From Rickettsiales bacterium (lineage in GTDB: Bacteria > Pseudomonadota > Alphaproteobacteria > Rickettsiales > UBA3002), in NCBI GenBank assembly GCA_028281385.1, contig JANQJY010000077.1, positions 1-57,319 of the forward strand: DNA of 57,319 bases, given 5' to 3'. Made by a program: the position numbers and the translations under genes. Positions 29,501-39,173 of the stretch are shown here, piece after piece. How positions within the stretch are numbered: the stretch's first letter is position 1; each line of letters opens with the position of its first letter. The notes under the pieces are model-generated. The model saw nothing but the letters and a program-made list of their open reading frames with translations. It did not search any database and was not told where the DNA came from.

Positions 29501-29902
29501 GCAGTGGAGAAAACACCTGAGCAGGAAAAGGCAGAGAAAGCCGTTGCTCAAGCGAGAACACCAAAAGAAAAAGCGGAAGCTGAAAAAGCGGCAAAAGCGG
29601 CGGCCGGGAAGGTAGTGGCGGATGCAGGAGAAGCAACGAAAGAGACAACGCCAGACGACGAACCAGCCGCGAAAAAAGGTGATGGTAAGAAAGGTGAACC
29701 GGCTGCTAAGGCGAAAGAAGGTAAAGATAAAAAAGGCGATGGTAAAGAGACAAAAGTAGCAGATGCGGCACAAGAAGCAGGCAAGAAAGCAAAAGAAGCA
29801 GGCGCTGAAGGTGGTGAAAAAGCGGATGCCGGCGAAGAAAAAGCAGCGCCACCACCAAAAGAACCCAAGCCCAATGATGAGGAGAAGGCACCCAGCAAGT
29901 AA
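26534..29902 (+). CDS. Large cysteine-free coiled-coil/low-complexity protein of unknown function (GTG start)
   Basis: Continuous 1123-codon frame from GTG 26534, preceded by GAGG (26521-26524); A/K/E/P-rich tail (EKAEKAVAQARTPKEKAEAEKAAKAAAGK...PKPNDEEKAPSK); no Cys seen on reading the translation. Confidence 0.8.
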   Translation: MAIGDDRETDKGRLYPLTGGVDGFDLSRYGPGGAIRDLQHGSLGVPAEGLIARIVEQEVAKALAAERENAVGEASRNDALREQVFGGIRRELQPLFSVKDDAGEDGEKAEENIRAELKKVVDTLQEKIQYVKSQMERNPPLTHELTGVLEELEDLKSTIENSMEQIIHQVKNGHYPSVEAAISAYSASVQTAVQSAISYASTEVGVALGEYSAEKLEEVLTSSEALPGRSFGNTIAREDNHRHVMHAIDNWMRRGDQQSADKFLGRFYDDDSTTVGQRDKVFERAADKDKTPIDPFHSWHAAINNTNEKSWNAHVKYETEEGNVEVIRDNYLRLVDLKESGLTPEKAKERVDVFDGRMKRYEQGDVKAAIKLNDRIITPDIVHNGALNIYKFKGRERGDEHVSNWSKVELQGAVEKGLITQEQADKYREAIARIKELSRDGKGAATSEDAAEIRRIRQSDDFKAVQEAQDRNPSGNDGKNAQGRLAAVFIDGGMDPDKAWELAKAMPRSQVMEELLKRGKGVESRMLNLGDEKEVEAAQTRREQGQAILGEVLSPDGEYSDLGRLYKDYAQASPGYQKEVGETASLRLKGVGIDPAILQQLANDPKKSPMTAESIEAGRKRYDQLQKMIDIGGKLTPEQEKEYARLTQQSVAMDVMRNSVLNHNGDVARMIQEMHATLPPEERASYDVKKLQTQVDKLLKESPAIKTMIEQELATRNEFREMIANDGKATLAALRHNSDLRGKYGLTAAQLDALEKAHAQGMTGQELADYMYWEVRNDVNTQNRRVLEELQEASAGDKATSEIGTKVGNTVEGIVGKDMADTLRGSWAGDYYYSYRYTSIKRELENPDLTADQRQKLEAGMELIKTRAQAKGAEVSELGSFTYGTVGAFVAGAKKAADWWGGDKEKTAGKDGDRKLGEAAQALKQAQAEKQKAMGELFNAGNDYSLREAALQRLEKANQQIAELSQDTSPTAIADVTPTVSATAQPGSQAVEKTPEQEKAEKAVAQARTPKEKAEAEKAAKAAAGKVVADAGEATKETTPDDEPAAKKGDGKKGEPAAKAKEGKDKKGDGKETKVADAAQEAGKKAKEAGAEGGEKADAGEEKAAPPPKEPKPNDEEKAPSK

Positions 29903-29947
29903 GCCTGATCCTTGCAATCTCTGCCATTTTCCGGCATACCCCACCTT

Positions 29948-30649
29948 ATGACCATGACCTTACAGCAAGACGGTGCGAGCGAGATTGTCAAACATGTCGA
30001 CCTTGCAGTGCCGGGAGGGAATCATCACAAGGTGCTGATGCATAGCTGCTGCGCACCCTGTGCCGGTGAACTGATGGAACAGATGCTCGCCAACGGTATC
30101 GATCTGACGATCTTTTTTTACAATCCCAATATTCATCCGCTCAAGGAATATACCATCCGCAAGGAAGAGAATATCCGCTTTGCCGAGAAAATGGGCATTC
30201 CTTTTATCGATGCCGATTATGATGTGCAGCACTGGTTTGCCCGTGCTAAAGGCATGGAGCATGAGCCCGAGCGCGGGGTGCGTTGTACCATGTGTTTTGA
30301 TATGCGCTTTGAACGTACTGCGCTGTATGCACATGAGCATGGCTTCCCGGTGATTACTTCATCATTGGGAATTTCGCGCTGGAAGAATATGGAGCAGATT
30401 AATGATTGCGGCGTGCGGGCGGCATCGTATTATGACGGTGTCGACTACTGGACCTATAACTGGCGCAAGCAGGGCGGTGGTGCGCGCATGTATGAGATTG
30501 CCAAGCGCGAAGCCTTTTATGCCCAGCAATATTGCGGATGCATTTATTCACTGCGTGACAGCAATACGTGGCGCGAATCGCAGGGCCGCGAAAAAATTGC
30601 TATCGGCGAAACCTGGTATGAGCAGAAGTTGAAAGATGCGGCGGCCTAG
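29948..30649 (+). CDS. queH: Epoxyqueuosine reductase QueH (DUF208)
   Basis: [18 protein letters not shown]...[18 protein letters not shown]...[34 protein letters not shown]...YCGCIYSL. Confidence 0.93.
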   Translation: MTMTLQQDGASEIVKHVDLAVPGGNHHKVLMHSCCAPCAGELMEQMLANGIDLTIFFYNPNIHPLKEYTIRKEENIRFAEKMGIPFIDADYDVQHWFARAKGMEHEPERGVRCTMCFDMRFERTALYAHEHGFPVITSSLGISRWKNMEQINDCGVRAASYYDGVDYWTYNWRKQGGGARMYEIAKREAFYAQQYCGCIYSLRDSNTWRESQGREKIAIGETWYEQKLKDAAA

Positions 30650-30660
30650 ACTGTAAGCGT

Positions 30661-31200
30661 GAACCTCTCGGCACCAGGGTTTGGAACGGTGGAAAATTAG
30701 AATATTCCAACGTTCCAATGTTCTTTTATCCGCTTGCATACTTGCCTGTGATAGCCTATAGTTGCCGCAGATCAGAGCAATACTGATTCGGGGATTCAAA
30801 AACCTCTGACTTAACGGCGGCTGATATCGGCCGTGATGATATCGCTTCCTGCCTTAGGGCCGGGAGGCGGTAATATATGTCCAGGCCTTGGACGCTTGCG
30901 TCTCGCGGCTAAAAATTGCCGCGCGTGTTTTCCGTTAGGTCCACGTTTTTGACTCCCGGCTACCAGTCGCATGATTGGTAGCACCTGCCCTATGTCGGGA
31001 GGGGACGTGAATAGAAGACTCACTTTGAGAAATAGCGTCCTGAACGCAAAAATAAGCCAGAGCCTCCCGGCACCATGTTTTGGAATGGTGGAACAGTGGT
31101 GGTGGCCCGGATTACGGGAATATGTGACCGCAGATCATCCCCGCGAAGGTGGCTAGGGGGATTCTCGTTGATCGAACTTTCTACGTTTTAGTTCCCGGCT
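30661..31200. other. Unassigned intergenic region rich in inverted and direct repeats (candidate structured RNA)
   Basis: Direct repeat CCTCYCGGCACCA..GTTTTGGAAYGGTGGAA at 30664 and 31063; hairpins GCGGCTAAAAATTGCCGC, GACGCTTGCGTC, GCTACCAGTCGCATGATTGGTAGC nested in CTCCCG/CGGGAG. Confidence 0.45.
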
Positions 31201-31232
31201 GTTTTAAGCAGAAGATACACAACGCCCTTTCG

Positions 31233-31805
31233 TTAAAGCGCACTTTTTACTGCTGCTTCAAATTCTTCTTTCATGGTCAGGCCGGGCAGTTGGGTGGTCA
31301 GTGTGCCGTCGGCTTTGAAGAGGGCAGTATAGGGAATGCTGCCGCTGAAATGACCGCCCGCTTCCTGTAGCATGACCATATAGGCGGTGCTGCCCGTCTT
31401 TGGCGCGATATAGGGGGTAAATGGCAGGGGCTGCGGTTTTTTCGCGAGAAAAGAGGACAGCGTATCCGCTTCCTGATCAATCGACAGGGCCACCACATTT
31501 ATTTTTGAGCCATAGCGTTTGATAATATCGGTTACGACTGGGAACTGCTGGCGGCAATAAGGGCACCAGGTGGCATAGATGAACAGCAGGGTCGGTTTGC
31601 CGTTGGCGTGAAAGCGTTTGGAGAAGTCTCTGGCGGATAGTGTGGTCACCTTGATATTGGCCAGCGCGCTGGCATCGGAAACCACCGGTTCGCCCGACTG
31701 GCCGGTATAGTCATTCACCCGCCCCAGCGCGGTATAGAGCAGGACCATGATCGTCGCGGCGACAAAGAATTTAGTGGCGGAAGGCGGTTTGATATTGTCT
31801 GTCAT
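31233..31805 (-). CDS. TlpA-like thioredoxin-fold protein, membrane anchored
   Basis: N-terminal TM; PTLLFIYATWCPYCRQQFPVV (CPYC active site). Confidence 0.87.
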   Translation of the reverse strand: MTDNIKPPSATKFFVAATIMVLLYTALGRVNDYTGQSGEPVVSDASALANIKVTTLSARDFSKRFHANGKPTLLFIYATWCPYCRQQFPVVTDIIKRYGSKINVVALSIDQEADTLSSFLAKKPQPLPFTPYIAPKTGSTAYMVMLQEAGGHFSGSIPYTALFKADGTLTTQLPGLTMKEEFEAAVKSAL

Positions 31806-31868
31806 GGGCTAAGTGTAGCAACTCTCGCTTGTCATGACCAGCAGAATGGAGTAGCACACCCATCAAAT

Positions 31869-31983
31869 GTCGTTCCCGCGACTTGTCTCGCCAAAGCAAA
31901 GCGACGGCGGAAAGCGGGAATCTTTTTAATGATTAATCATGCTGCGGTATGTGGCACGATATCCCGGCCTGTGCCGGGATGAC
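31869..31983. repeat. Interspersed mosaic palindromic element E7
   Basis: GTCGTTCCCGCG..CGGGAATC and ATCCCGGC..GCCGGGATGAC; carries the reverse complement of the E6/E9 CTTCCGCCG..GGCGAGACAAG module; ends 11 bp before argG. Confidence 0.78.
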
Positions 31984-31994
31984 GGGTAAATGAG

Positions 31995-33188
31995 ATGGTC
32001 AACAAAGTCGTACTCGCCTATTCCGGCGGATTGGATACCTCCATCATTCTCAGGTGGTTGCAGGAGACCTATGGCTGTGAGGTTGTCACCTTCACCGCCG
32101 ATATCGGCCAGGGCGAAGAGTTGGAGCCGGCGCGTGAAAAAGCCGAGTTGATGGGAATCAGGGATATTTATATCGATGATCTGAAAGAAGAATTCATATC
32201 CGATTATGTGTTTCCGATGTTTCGCGCCAATGCACTGTATGAGGGAATTTATCTGCTCGGTACCTCGATTGCGCGGCCGCTGATTGCCAAACGCCAGATC
32301 GAGATTGCACGTGAAACCGGTGCTGATGCCGTCTGTCACGGTGCGACCGGCAAGGGCAATGATCAGGTGCGCTTTGAGTTGGGTTATTATGCGCTCGAGC
32401 CGCATATCACGGTGATTGCGCCCTGGCGTGAGTGGGATCTGAATTCGCGTAGTAAGTTGATTGAGTATGCCCAGGCGCATCAAATCCCCGTGCCCAAGGA
32501 CAAGCATGGCGAAGCGCCGTATTCGATGGATGCGAATCTGCTACATGTCTCCTATGAAGGCAAGGCGCTGGAAGACCCATGGCAACCCTATGAAGACGAA
32601 TCGATGTTCCGTATGACGGTCTCGCCCGAAGCCGCGCCGGAGGAAGCAGAAATCATCGGGATTGAATTTGAACAGGGTGACGCGGTGGCGGTCAATGGTG
32701 AGGCATTGTCACCGGCCAATCTGCTGGCGAAACTCAATGAACTTGGCGGCAAGCACGGCATTGGCCGTATCGATATCGTTGAGAATCGTTATGTCGGTAT
32801 GAAGTCACGCGGCGTGTATGAAACGCCGGGCGGGACGATTCTGCTCGCCGCGCATCGCGGGATTGAGTCGATCACGCTCGATCGCGGGGCGGCACATCTG
32901 AAAGACGAGTTGATGCCGCGTTATGCCGAGCTGATCTATAATGGCTACTGGTTCTCGCCCGAGCGTGAGGCGTTGCAGGCGCTGATCGACAAGACACAGC
33001 AACATGTCAGCGGCACGGTCAGGCTCAAGCTGTATAAGGGCACTGCGATGGTGATCGGCCGCAAATCACCCAACAGTCTGTATTCCGAAGAACATGTCAC
33101 TTTTGAAGAGGACGAGGTCTATAACCAGCGCGACGCCGAAGGCTTCATCAAGCTCAGTGCGTTGCGTCTGCGTCTGGGGCGTCGTTAG
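31995..33188 (+). CDS. argG: Argininosuccinate synthase
   Basis: [47 protein letters not shown]...[15 protein letters not shown]. Confidence 0.97.
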   Translation: MVNKVVLAYSGGLDTSIILRWLQETYGCEVVTFTADIGQGEELEPAREKAELMGIRDIYIDDLKEEFISDYVFPMFRANALYEGIYLLGTSIARPLIAKRQIEIARETGADAVCHGATGKGNDQVRFELGYYALEPHITVIAPWREWDLNSRSKLIEYAQAHQIPVPKDKHGEAPYSMDANLLHVSYEGKALEDPWQPYEDESMFRMTVSPEAAPEEAEIIGIEFEQGDAVAVNGEALSPANLLAKLNELGGKHGIGRIDIVENRYVGMKSRGVYETPGGTILLAAHRGIESITLDRGAAHLKDELMPRYAELIYNGYWFSPEREALQALIDKTQQHVSGTVRLKLYKGTAMVIGRKSPNSLYSEEHVTFEEDEVYNQRDAEGFIKLSALRLRLGRR

Positions 33189-34017
33189 TGGACGATGATT
33201 GTGCGGTCAGGCCGTCAACGAATTGTTTGACCTGATCCAATGCCTCCCGCCGCATGAGATTGTTATGCCCGGCATCATCCGATATCCATAATGTCTTTGG
33301 TTCGTTGGCCTTGTCGAAGAGTTTCTGGCCGAATTTCAGGGGAATGATCTTATCCTGCCTGCCATGCAGCATGAGGATGGGGGCGGATAGTGTGCCGATG
33401 TGATCGATAGCATTATAGTCATCCAGTATAGCGTAGCGGGCAAAAGGGAAAAACCAGTAACTGCTGGCGGCGACGTCGCTTATCTTAGTATAGGGGCTTT
33501 CCAGAATAAATGCGCGCGGTGGATGCTTGACGGCGGTTTCAACCGCAATACCGACGCCGAGCGATTCGCCGTAAAAAATGATATCTTCAAGCGAAATGCC
33601 GCGGTTTGTGAGAAAGGTGACGCTGGCTTCGGCGTCTTTCAACAACCCGTCTTTGCTGGGCTTTCCCGCATTACCGCCATAGCCGCGATAATCGAAGGCC
33701 AGCATACCATAGCCCTGATCCAGCAGATAGCGCATCTTGTCATCGCGGTAGCCGATATGCCCGCCATTGCCGTGAAATAAAACCAGGGTAGGGTGATGCT
33801 CCGCCGCGTCTTTATACCAGGCATTCAGTGCAATACCGTCAGCAGTATGCAGCGTGACCACTTCCATATCGCTGACGGAAGAGGACATAATGTCCGGGCG
33901 GGAGCTATCCGGAAAATAAAGCAGGCTGCGCTGAAATAAGATGGCCGCCAGTGCGAACACCACATAGGAAACAATAAAAGCAGTCGGCATTTTCACACTA
34001 TTCATTCCTGTTCGCAA
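33154..34017 (-). CDS. Alpha/beta hydrolase (ABHD13/BEM46-like)
   Basis: [62 protein letters not shown] nucleophile elbow; converges on argG with a 35-bp overlap. Confidence 0.87.
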   Translation of the reverse strand: MRTGMNSVKMPTAFIVSYVVFALAAILFQRSLLYFPDSSRPDIMSSSVSDMEVVTLHTADGIALNAWYKDAAEHHPTLVLFHGNGGHIGYRDDKMRYLLDQGYGMLAFDYRGYGGNAGKPSKDGLLKDAEASVTFLTNRGISLEDIIFYGESLGVGIAVETAVKHPPRAFILESPYTKISDVAASSYWFFPFARYAILDDYNAIDHIGTLSAPILMLHGRQDKIIPLKFGQKLFDKANEPKTLWISDDAGHNNLMRREALDQVKQFVDGLTAQSSSTNDAPDADATH

Positions 34018-34084
34018 TAATGTAGAACAATGGGCAAAATGACGCTACTACTTTACGTGTGGTACATGAACGGGCAGACAACAT

Positions 34085-35296
34085 ATGACACAGCTGACGC
34101 AACCGCAGGCGCAGACATGGCTGATGATTGCCACAGCAGTCTATAGTATTGCCTATGTGGTGGCGTTTTCCATGGATGCGGCACAGGGAGACCATCCTGT
34201 TGGCGGAGACTTCGGTGTTTTCTGGAATACATCGCGTGATCTTCATGTCGGTTCGGCGGTTGCTATTTATGACAGCCGGGTGGAGAGCATGCACCGAATC
34301 CTGTATAAGGGGGAGCTGATCTTCGAGAATGACGGGCCGTTTCCCTATCCGCCGCATTTTCTGTTGTTCCTCTGGCCGCTGGCCTTTTTGAATTTTTATC
34401 TGGCCTATGCGATATGGATCGGCATGGGGTTTGCCGGATTCCTGTGGGTGATGACGCGGCCGGGATTGACGGCACAGTATCCGGCAGTGAAGGAATGGGC
34501 CGGGCGGTATTACCCGGCCATCATTGCCACTTCGCTGTTTTCACTGGTGAATCTGATCGCCGGACAGACCGGCTTTTTCGTAGCGATCCTGTTTCTGGCA
34601 GGTTGGTTTGGGCGAAAGTCACATCCCGTTCTGGCGGGCATATGCTTTGGTCTGCTGACCTTCAAACCGCATGTCGGGCTGTTGATTCCCATCATCCTGC
34701 TGCTGGAAAGAAACTGGCGCTGTATCGGGTCCGCCGCGCTGACAGCGGGAGCATTGGCGTTCATCACGACGCTGTGTTTCGGTGTCGATATCTGGCAGCA
34801 TTTTCTGGATCACAATCGCGTCTTTCTGGAGTTCATCCATATGAGCATCCCCCATTACCTGTTGAATGGGATGTTCAGCGTGTTTTACAGCGCTTATTAT
34901 ACCGGATTCTCCGAAAGTGTGGCCTATGCGGCGCAGTTGGTGGCATCGCTGGCAGTGATTGCAGTGATTCTGCGTTACTACACCCGCATTCAGGAGGAAT
35001 CCTGGCGCGCGGCGCTGGTGCTGCTGGGCAGTGCGGTGCTTTCACCCTACAGCCTGACGCATGATATCGCGATCTGGTTGCCGGTATGGTTCATGCTCGC
35101 GAATGCGTTCCTAACTTACCGGAAAAGCTGGATATTCCTGGTAATGGCGTTATTGGGTTTCATGCCGCTTCTGGTGCGCGGGATGAATAATCTGGGCCTG
35201 CCGGTCTCGCCATTGCTGGTGATATTATTTATTGCCACCATCATTTATCTGGGGATGCAAGCCAAAAATCGCCCGGTTTCCCTTTCAAATAGATAA
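34085..35296 (+). CDS. DUF2029/GT87-like integral membrane glycosyltransferase
   Basis: GGDFGVFWNTSRDLHVG..AIYD......PFPYPPHFLLFLWPLAFLNFYLAYAIW...GLLTFKPHVGLLIPIILLLERNWR. Confidence 0.8.
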   Translation: MTQLTQPQAQTWLMIATAVYSIAYVVAFSMDAAQGDHPVGGDFGVFWNTSRDLHVGSAVAIYDSRVESMHRILYKGELIFENDGPFPYPPHFLLFLWPLAFLNFYLAYAIWIGMGFAGFLWVMTRPGLTAQYPAVKEWAGRYYPAIIATSLFSLVNLIAGQTGFFVAILFLAGWFGRKSHPVLAGICFGLLTFKPHVGLLIPIILLLERNWRCIGSAALTAGALAFITTLCFGVDIWQHFLDHNRVFLEFIHMSIPHYLLNGMFSVFYSAYYTGFSESVAYAAQLVASLAVIAVILRYYTRIQEESWRAALVLLGSAVLSPYSLTHDIAIWLPVWFMLANAFLTYRKSWIFLVMALLGFMPLLVRGMNNLGLPVSPLLVILFIATIIYLGMQAKNRPVSLSNR

Positions 35297-35310
35297 AATT
35301 CGAGCAAACC

Positions 35311-35340
35311 TTAATAAAATTGTAACATTTCTCTTTTATG
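35311..35340 (+). promoter_or_regulatory. CtrA-like box plus TATGCT promoter shared with the giant ORF
   Basis: TTAA-TAAAATT-GTAAC (35311-35326) followed by ATTTCTCTTTTATGCT; GTAACATTTCTCTTTTATGCT matches TTAACATTTCTCACCTATGCT at 26460 in 17/21 positions. Confidence 0.45.
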
Positions 35341-35361
35341 CTGAAAGGTAAGGAAAAATTT

Positions 35362-35862
35362 ATGGCGACGAATCCAAAAGAGATATCTGAACACAGCGTT
35401 AGTGGTCTGCCGAAAGAAGTAGAAGGGGCTGTTTCACGAATTGTGGCAAACATGGTGGCATCTGGCATGTCGCGTGAGGAAATTTCGCAGGCGGTTATGC
35501 AGGCCGTGGGTGGTAGTGTACCCCATTTGGATATTTCCCAGCTGGAACAGGAAATTCTGGCGGAGGCGGATAAGGTATATGAATCCAATGCGCCGATACA
35601 GGCCTTAGGTAGTGCTTTGGCGGGATTAAGTGATGCGGTATCCGATCTGTCGGACGCTATTTCCCTTGATTCGCTTGGCAAACTGGACACTATGTCACCT
35701 GGTGCTAAGCATGAAAGCCGGGAAGTAGGCGGAGACCTTGTCAAAGCAGGTGCAGCCTTTGCCGGCTTGTCTGATCTGAAAGAGCAACAAGAGCGCGGAC
35801 CTGATCGCACGCCTGCTCACACATTACCAGACAGAAGTGCTGGTATAAATCTGAATGCATAG
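35362..35862 (+). CDS. Hypothetical protein
   Basis: MATNPKEISEHSVSGLPKEVEGAVSRIVANMVASGMSREEISQAVMQAVGG; AAGGTAAGGAAA upstream as a ribosome-binding site. Confidence 0.65.
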   Translation: MATNPKEISEHSVSGLPKEVEGAVSRIVANMVASGMSREEISQAVMQAVGGSVPHLDISQLEQEILAEADKVYESNAPIQALGSALAGLSDAVSDLSDAISLDSLGKLDTMSPGAKHESREVGGDLVKAGAAFAGLSDLKEQQERGPDRTPAHTLPDRSAGINLNA

Positions 35863-35962
35863 TTATTTGATTTCTTTTTCCTACCCGGTATGTGAATAAC
35901 TCCCCGCAAGCCCTTGTCTGTGGGCGGATTCGCTGCTAAATCTCCGAGGTTAGGTTAATATC

Positions 35963-36096
35963 GTCATTCCGGACAAGTGATCTTTGATCACGCGATCCGG
36001 AATCTCAGCCCACTTGCCGTGCGGGTGGAGGTCCCTGATCTAACTACAGCCTGCGAAATGCTGATGCATTTCGGGCTTCGTAACGTCGGGGATGAC
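35963..36096. repeat. Interspersed mosaic palindromic element E8, in the gyrA leader
   Basis: GTCATTCCGGA..TCCGGAATC; GTGATC-TTT-GATCAC; CGAAATGC-TGAT-GCATTTCG; GGGGATGAC end. Confidence 0.78.
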
Positions 36097-36124
36097 GAAT
36101 CAAAAAGAGAATATGGAGACACCC

Positions 36125-38827
36125 ATGGCAGAAGCCGCACAGATTTTACCGATCGCCATTGAAGATGAGATGAAGAAATCCTATCTCGATTATGCGATGA
36201 GCGTGATCGTTTCCCGCGCGATTCCCGATGTGTGCGACGGGCTCAAGCCGGTGCACCGGCGCATTCTGTACGGCATGCTCGAACTCGGGGTCGATTATAA
36301 TAAGCCCTATAAGAAATCGGCGCGGATTGTCGGGGATGTCATGGGTAAATATCACCCGCATGGCGACAGCGCGATTTATGACGCGCTGGTGCGCATGGCG
36401 CAGGATTTCTCGATGTCGCTGCCGCTGGTCGACGGGCAGGGTAATTTCGGCTCGATGGATGGTGATAACGCGGCGGCGATGCGTTATACCGAAGCGCGGC
36501 TGGCCAAGGTTTCTCATGAACTGCTGAACGATATTGACAAGGATACCGTCGATTTTCAGGAGAATTATGACGGCTCGGAAAAAGAGCCGCGGGTGTTGCC
36601 GGCGAAATTTCCCAACCTGCTGGTCAATGGCGCGGGCGGGATTGCCGTGGGTATGGCGACCAATATTCCGCCGCATAATCTGGGCGAGGTGTGTGATGCG
36701 GCCTGTATGCTGATTGATAATCCCGATGCGTCGGTCGACGAATTAATGACGGTCTGCCCGGGACCGGATTTCCCCACCGGCGGTGTGATTCTCGGCCGTG
36801 CCGGATCGCACAGCGCCATGCATAGCGGGCGCGGCTCGGTGGTGATTCGCGGGCGCACCGAGATCGAAACCAATGCCCAGGGCCGCGAAGCGATTATCGT
36901 GACCGAGGTGCCCTATCAGGTGAACAAGGCGCGGCTGGTCGAGAAAATTGCCGAGCTGGTGCGCGAGAAAAAGATCGAAGGCATTTCCGACCTGCGCGAC
37001 GAGTCCGATAAATCCGGCGTGCGCGTGGTCGTCGAAGTCAAGCGCGATGCGGTGGCCGATGTCGTGCTGAACCAGCTCTATATGTACACGCCGTTGCGCA
37101 CCAGTTTCGGCGTTAACATGCTGGCGCTGAATGGCGGGCGTCCGCAACTGATGAACCTCAAGCAGGTGCTCGAAGCCTTCATCCATTTCCGCGAAGAGGT
37201 GATTACGCGGCGTACTGCCTTCCTGCTGGGCAAGGCGCGGGACCGTGCGCATGTGCTGATCGGTCTGGCGATTGCCGTGGCGAATATCGATGAAGTGATC
37301 GCGGTGATTCGCGGCTCGAAAGATCCGGTGATAGCGCGCGAGGAGTTGATGTCGCGTAGCTGGGAAGCGGCCGATGTCATTCCGCTGCTGGAGTTGGTCG
37401 ATGATCAGGGTAATGTCGTCAAGGACGGTAAGATTTCCTTCACCGAAGCGCAGGCGAAGGCGATTCTGGAATTGCGTTTGCAACGGCTGACCGGACTGGA
37501 GCAGGAAAAGATCAACGGCGAACTTGAAGAGCTGGCGGTGGACATTAAGGAGTATCTGTCGATCCTCGGTGACCGTCACAAGCTGTATGGCATCATGCGC
37601 GATGAACTGGTGGTGATCCGTGATGAATTCGCCGTGCCGCGCCGCACCGATATTGAAGAGTCGGAATTCGAAGCCGATATGGAAGATTTGATCCAGCGTG
37701 AGGATATGGTGGTGACGGTGACGCAGGGCGGCTATATCAAGCGTGTGCCGCTCGATGCCTACCGTGCGCAGCGCCGCGGTGGCAAGGGCCGCAAGGGTAT
37801 GGCGACGCGCGATGAGGATATCACGACTGAGTTGTTCGTTGCCAATACGCATACGCCGGTGCTGTTCTTCTCTTCGACCGGCAAGGTCTATAAGAAGAAA
37901 ATCTATCACCTGCCGCTGGGTGAACCGCAGGCGCGCGGAAAGGCGCTGGTCAACATCTTCCCGCTCGGGGAAGGTGAGACCATCGAAACCTTCATGCCAC
38001 TGCCCGAAGATGAAGATCTGTGGGACAAAATGTCGCTGATGTTTGCCACGGCGAAGGGCAATGTCCGCCGCTCCGATCTGTCGGATTTCCATCATGTGAT
38101 GAAGAACGGCAAAATCGCCATGCGGCTGGAGGAAGGCGACAGCCTAGTCGGCGTCAAGGTGTGTGATGATGCCAATCATATTCTGTTGGCGGCGAAGTCG
38201 GGGAAATGCCTGCGTTTCCCAGTGGAAGGGCTGCGCATTATCAAATCGCGCACCTCGAATGGCGTGCGCGGCATGAAGCTGGCCGAAGGCGATGAAGTGG
38301 TGTCGATGTCAGTACTGCATGCGTCGGATGCGATGACCGAAGAGCGCGATCAGTATATCAAGCTTGCCAAGGCCAAACGTGCGGCAGAAGGAACGGCGGA
38401 TGACGAGTTGGATGAAAGCGTTGATCTGTCGGATGTCACCATGAGTGAGGAGCGCTTTGCCGAATTGGCAGAGAAGGAACAGTTCATTTTGACGATGACG
38501 GAAAACGGTTATGGCAAGCGCAGTTCGTCCTATGAATACCGCACGACTAATCGTGGCGGTTCGGGTATTGTCAATATTGTCACTTCCAAACGCAATGGGC
38601 CGGTGGTTGCCTCAATGCCGATCGAAGAAGGTGATCAGCTGATGTTGATGACCGATCAGGGCAAACTAATCCGCTGCCCGGTGCATGACATACGCATTGC
38701 CGGACGCGCGACACAAGGTGTGACGATTTTCAAAGTTGACAATAAGGAGAAAGTCATGTCGGCGGTGCGCATCAACGAATCGATGGTCGGCGGCGAAGAA
38801 GAGGATGAAGATGAAACCGAGGGATGA
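36125..38827 (+). CDS. gyrA: DNA gyrase subunit A
   Basis: [34 protein letters not shown]...[26 protein letters not shown] upstream of ATG 36125. Confidence 0.96.
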   Translation: MAEAAQILPIAIEDEMKKSYLDYAMSVIVSRAIPDVCDGLKPVHRRILYGMLELGVDYNKPYKKSARIVGDVMGKYHPHGDSAIYDALVRMAQDFSMSLPLVDGQGNFGSMDGDNAAAMRYTEARLAKVSHELLNDIDKDTVDFQENYDGSEKEPRVLPAKFPNLLVNGAGGIAVGMATNIPPHNLGEVCDAACMLIDNPDASVDELMTVCPGPDFPTGGVILGRAGSHSAMHSGRGSVVIRGRTEIETNAQGREAIIVTEVPYQVNKARLVEKIAELVREKKIEGISDLRDESDKSGVRVVVEVKRDAVADVVLNQLYMYTPLRTSFGVNMLALNGGRPQLMNLKQVLEAFIHFREEVITRRTAFLLGKARDRAHVLIGLAIAVANIDEVIAVIRGSKDPVIAREELMSRSWEAADVIPLLELVDDQGNVVKDGKISFTEAQAKAILELRLQRLTGLEQEKINGELEELAVDIKEYLSILGDRHKLYGIMRDELVVIRDEFAVPRRTDIEESEFEADMEDLIQREDMVVTVTQGGYIKRVPLDAYRAQRRGGKGRKGMATRDEDITTELFVANTHTPVLFFSSTGKVYKKKIYHLPLGEPQARGKALVNIFPLGEGETIETFMPLPEDEDLWDKMSLMFATAKGNVRRSDLSDFHHVMKNGKIAMRLEEGDSLVGVKVCDDANHILLAAKSGKCLRFPVEGLRIIKSRTSNGVRGMKLAEGDEVVSMSVLHASDAMTEERDQYIKLAKAKRAAEGTADDELDESVDLSDVTMSEERFAELAEKEQFILTMTENGYGKRSSSYEYRTTNRGGSGIVNIVTSKRNGPVVASMPIEEGDQLMLMTDQGKLIRCPVHDIRIAGRATQGVTIFKVDNKEKVMSAVRINESMVGGEEEDEDETEG

Positions 38828-39173
38828 GAAGAAGGGTAGATTTATCGGTTGGCGGCTAGTGAGTAGCTGTCGCGAGGAGATGTATCAAGATCGACAACGT
38901 AATCAAGGGCGATACATAAGTCCGGTTAACACTGTCTTAGACTGCGCCGCCGCTTCTCGGCTCATCTCGTAGAAACAACGTTATCAATTCCTAACCGACA
39001 ACGAAAATTGATTCATTCTCAGTGGGATGATTGTCGTAAAGTTGTGTCTTTCTGAAGCAATCTTATGTGAGCTTCCTTTCTTTTTTTGACAAGCATTGGT
39101 TCTTCAATACGGTTTATGCTTGTTAAAGAACGAATGTTTTTATCGTAGTCATCAATCAGGGAGGGGAGAAATC

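Noticed and set aside
30811-31023. Minus-strand ORF containing ARQFLAA, considered as a tmRNA tag
   Set aside because: No stop after LAA, no tRNA-like T-arm/CCA partner and no standard tmRNA core; kept only as part of a structured intergenic region.
36092-36124. Upstream gyrA start at 36092 ([11 protein letters not shown])
   Set aside because: That ATG belongs to the terminal GATGAC of element E8; ATG 36125 has a GGAG site and matches the expected GyrA N-terminus.
36743-38095. 450-aa minus-strand ORF opposite gyrA
   Set aside because: Antisense shadow of gyrA; no recognisable domain.
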